Part shown: piece after piece, positions 7,124-8,334 of the stretch
How the letters are laid out: each line of letters starts with the position of its first letter
Numbering within the stretch: position 1 is the stretch's first letter
DNA from: CAWUJK01 sp963922865
GTDB taxonomy: Bacteria > Patescibacteriota > Gracilibacteria > BD1-5 > UBA6164
DNA length: 8,334 nucleotides
Assembly (NCBI GenBank): GCA_963922865.1
Contig: CAWUJK010000044.1
Coordinates: forward strand, 1 to 8,334
Reading direction: 5' to 3'
Made by a program: the position numbers and the translations under genes
The notes under the pieces: generated by a model
What the model was told of the DNA's origin: nothing
What the model saw: only the letters and a program-made list of their open reading frames with translations
The model's database searches: none

Positions 7124-7129
7124 ATTATA
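7124..7129 (-). promoter_or_regulatory. Possible -10 box for nusA
   Basis: TATAAT on the minus strand, 16 bases before the nusA ATG, gives a leader of about ten bases. The expected -35 position falls in the terminator hairpin and shows no match. It follows the terminator directly, which is where a nusA promoter is needed, but the region is A+T-rich and the hexamer could be chance. Confidence 0.28.
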
Positions 7130-7141
7130 AATTTTAAAAGA

Positions 7142-7173
7142 AAATGAGACTTTGAAAAATCAAACTCTCATTT
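7142..7173 (-). terminator. Strong hairpin terminator between the Gly-rich gene and nusA
   Basis: An eight-pair stem (AAATGAGA with TCTCATTT), one C/C mismatch position and five further pairs (TTTGA with TCAAA) enclose a four-base loop. On the minus strand it is followed by TTTTCTTTT, a good U-tract. On the plus strand CTTTTTT follows, so it could work both ways, but no plus-strand gene is present. It ends the transcript of the glycine-rich protein gene about 150 bases past its stop. Confidence 0.75.
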
Positions 7174-7257
7174 CTTTTTTATCAGAAATTACAAAGGTAT
7201 TTTAATATTTTATTTGGAAAATGCAAATTTTTTGTGTTTTCGTAAAGTTAAATGAAT

Positions 7258-7269
7258 ATAGCATGCTAT
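7258..7269. repeat. 12-bp perfect palindrome in the 3' region of the Gly-rich gene
   Basis: ATAGCATGCTAT is its own reverse complement and is more G+C-rich than its surroundings. It sits between the stop of the glycine-rich gene and the terminator. The rest of the 214-bp gap (7108-7321) shows nothing beyond the terminator and a possible -10 for nusA; a 20-codon minus-strand micro-ORF starting inside this palindrome is not convincing. It may be a protein-binding site or chance. Confidence 0.35.
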
Positions 7270-7321
7270 GTTTGTTTGAGTTTGTATTTAAATTAAAAAA
7301 TTATTTAAGTATCATCTAAAG

Positions 7322-8334
7322 TTAATAAAGATTTGGATGTGAAATTCTAACTGCACCAGATTTACCAGATTGATTACCTCATATTCATCATTTTCAAATT
7401 ATAATACTATATGAAGAACCTTGTACTACATATAAAGTACCTTTTATTGGTTTTGGGGCACCTTTTACATAACCATAAGTAGTTCAATATGCAGGATAAT
7501 TATATGTTCAATATCATCAAGATCATGTAAAACCTCATCATGCTCAGCCTAATCATCAATTAATACTATTACCTCACTTAGCGTAACCTCAACCTCCACC
7601 AGAGTATATAACTCAACCTTTTCATCATAATATGTATATTCCATTAAATGAAGTTAATCATCAATCAAATCAATTTATTCCGCTTCAATGAGCTCATCAA
7701 GAAGATCATGCTATAACATATTCAATATTACCTGAGAAAGGTGCGATCCAAGTAAAAGTTCAATGAATATTATCAGTTCACCATGTTTTTTCAAAATCAC
7801 TAGGGACATTTGATTCTTTTCATTCAAAATTAGTATAAACTAAAGTATTTCAACTAGCACTATATCATCTTCATCAACTCTTTGCTACCTTTCATAAGTC
7901 TTTGAATGTTGTTCAATTTCAGATGATTACTTCTTTGCTCTTTAAATACGATTTGTAAGTCTTGCTTGTTCATACATTAGATATATCTAGTGAGCCTGAT
8001 TGAACTTCTTGGATTGGTTCATTGCTATCTGTAGTTAGTATTCATAATTTCTTTCATTCAACATAAGAATATCTATTCTCATAGTCTATAGCTTGAGTCG
8101 TTTTTAAGTTATTTAGTTTTTTTAGTTTATTTAGATTGTTTAGCTTAGATGTTGTTTCGGGTTGGTCTTCTAGAAAGGCTAGTAGTTGGAAGTATTTTCT
8201 ATCCTTTGTTAAATAGTAAGAAAAGTAAGTATTGTCTTTCGGGTCTTTTCCTTCTGATGTATATCATATTGTTTCTATTACACTCTTTCATACATATCAT
8301 TGAATCGCTATTGTTGTTGCTCAGTCTTTTATCT
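7322..8334 (-). CDS. Pilin-like surface protein with glycine-rich C-terminal domain, 5' end missing
   Basis: The last 336 residues are present; the N-terminus lies beyond the window. Residues 1-55 (such as DGATTIAIQGYVGKSV and DPKDNTYFSYYLTKDRKYFQ) resemble the globular part of type IV pilin-like proteins predicted in Absconditabacteria and Gracilibacteria, whose prepilin leader would be off-window. A repeat LNNLNKLKKLNNLK follows at 64-77. The C-terminal 145 residues begin GTFTWIAPFSGNIEYVIAGS and continue through a segment with many GG and GGG runs (about 240-275) to YSIIIGKGGIGGNQSGKSGA. That is the layout of the glycine-rich domain of phage tail and surface adhesins: a beta strand, a polyglycine core, then a closing strand and G-rich turn. 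Glycine is written as UGA or GGT/GGA/GGC. A surface or pilus-tip adhesin is inferred; the export route is not visible. Confidence 0.85.
8108..8143 (-). repeat. Degenerate 9-bp tandem repeat encoding L-x-x tripeptides
   Basis: Four in-frame 9-base units of the form CTA-ARN-ARN on the minus strand encode LNN-LNK-LKK-LNN inside the pilin-like protein. The unit is a multiple of three, so copy change would alter linker length and keep the frame. The leucine spacing of three gives a helical or coiled linker between the N-terminal and later domains. Confidence 0.6.

Overview
The window is about three-quarters A+T and comes from a bacterium that reads UGA as glycine (NCBI translation table 25). Under the standard code every long frame is broken. 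With UGA = Gly, eight frames on the minus strand open cleanly, and UGA falls at conserved glycines of NusA, ribosomal protein L9, RuvX and a Pit phosphate permease. In NusA, 14 of 20 glycines are UGA, including G263 of the first KH loop and G326/G328 of the second. All real genes stop at UAA or UAG. This code is known from Gracilibacteria (BD1-5/GN02) and Absconditabacteria (SR1), small-genome members of the Patescibacteria/CPR. I cannot choose between the two phyla from this window.

Every gene is on the minus strand, so transcription runs right to left. From the right edge: (1) the C-terminal part of a secreted, probably pilin-like protein ending in a glycine-rich domain (7322-8334), followed by a hairpin terminator; (2) nusA (6016-7107), then 31 bp later a membrane-anchored TPR-like protein (5202-5984); (3) after a good promoter, an unrecognised exported protein (3898-5093) whose frame is broken by one -1 shift exactly at an A_AAT_TTA heptamer; (4) a tightly packed cluster rplI - ruvX - small membrane protein with MscS-type conserved helices (2215-3827), where genes abut or overlap, ended by a terminator; (5) a Pit/PHO-4 phosphate permease (672-2102); (6) a minimal nucleotidyltransferase (MNT, 275-565) overlapping the start of its HEPN toxin partner, which appears to have lost its middle; (7) a promoter and the start of an unknown reading frame whose first codons are a perfect 8-bp tandem repeat (1-49).

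The core genes serve transcription (NusA), translation (L9), rRNA maturation (RuvX) and phosphate uptake (Pit). Mixed among them are envelope or secreted proteins of unknown role and the remnant of a toxin-antitoxin pair. Most starts have no evident Shine-Dalgarno sequence. The most noteworthy points are the candidate -1 frameshift site, the HEPN internal deletion beside an intact MNT gene, and the 8-bp repeat at the start of the leftmost frame, which could switch it on and off. No gene-free stretch exceeds about 215 bp. I saw no tRNA, rRNA, CRISPR array or insertion sequence.
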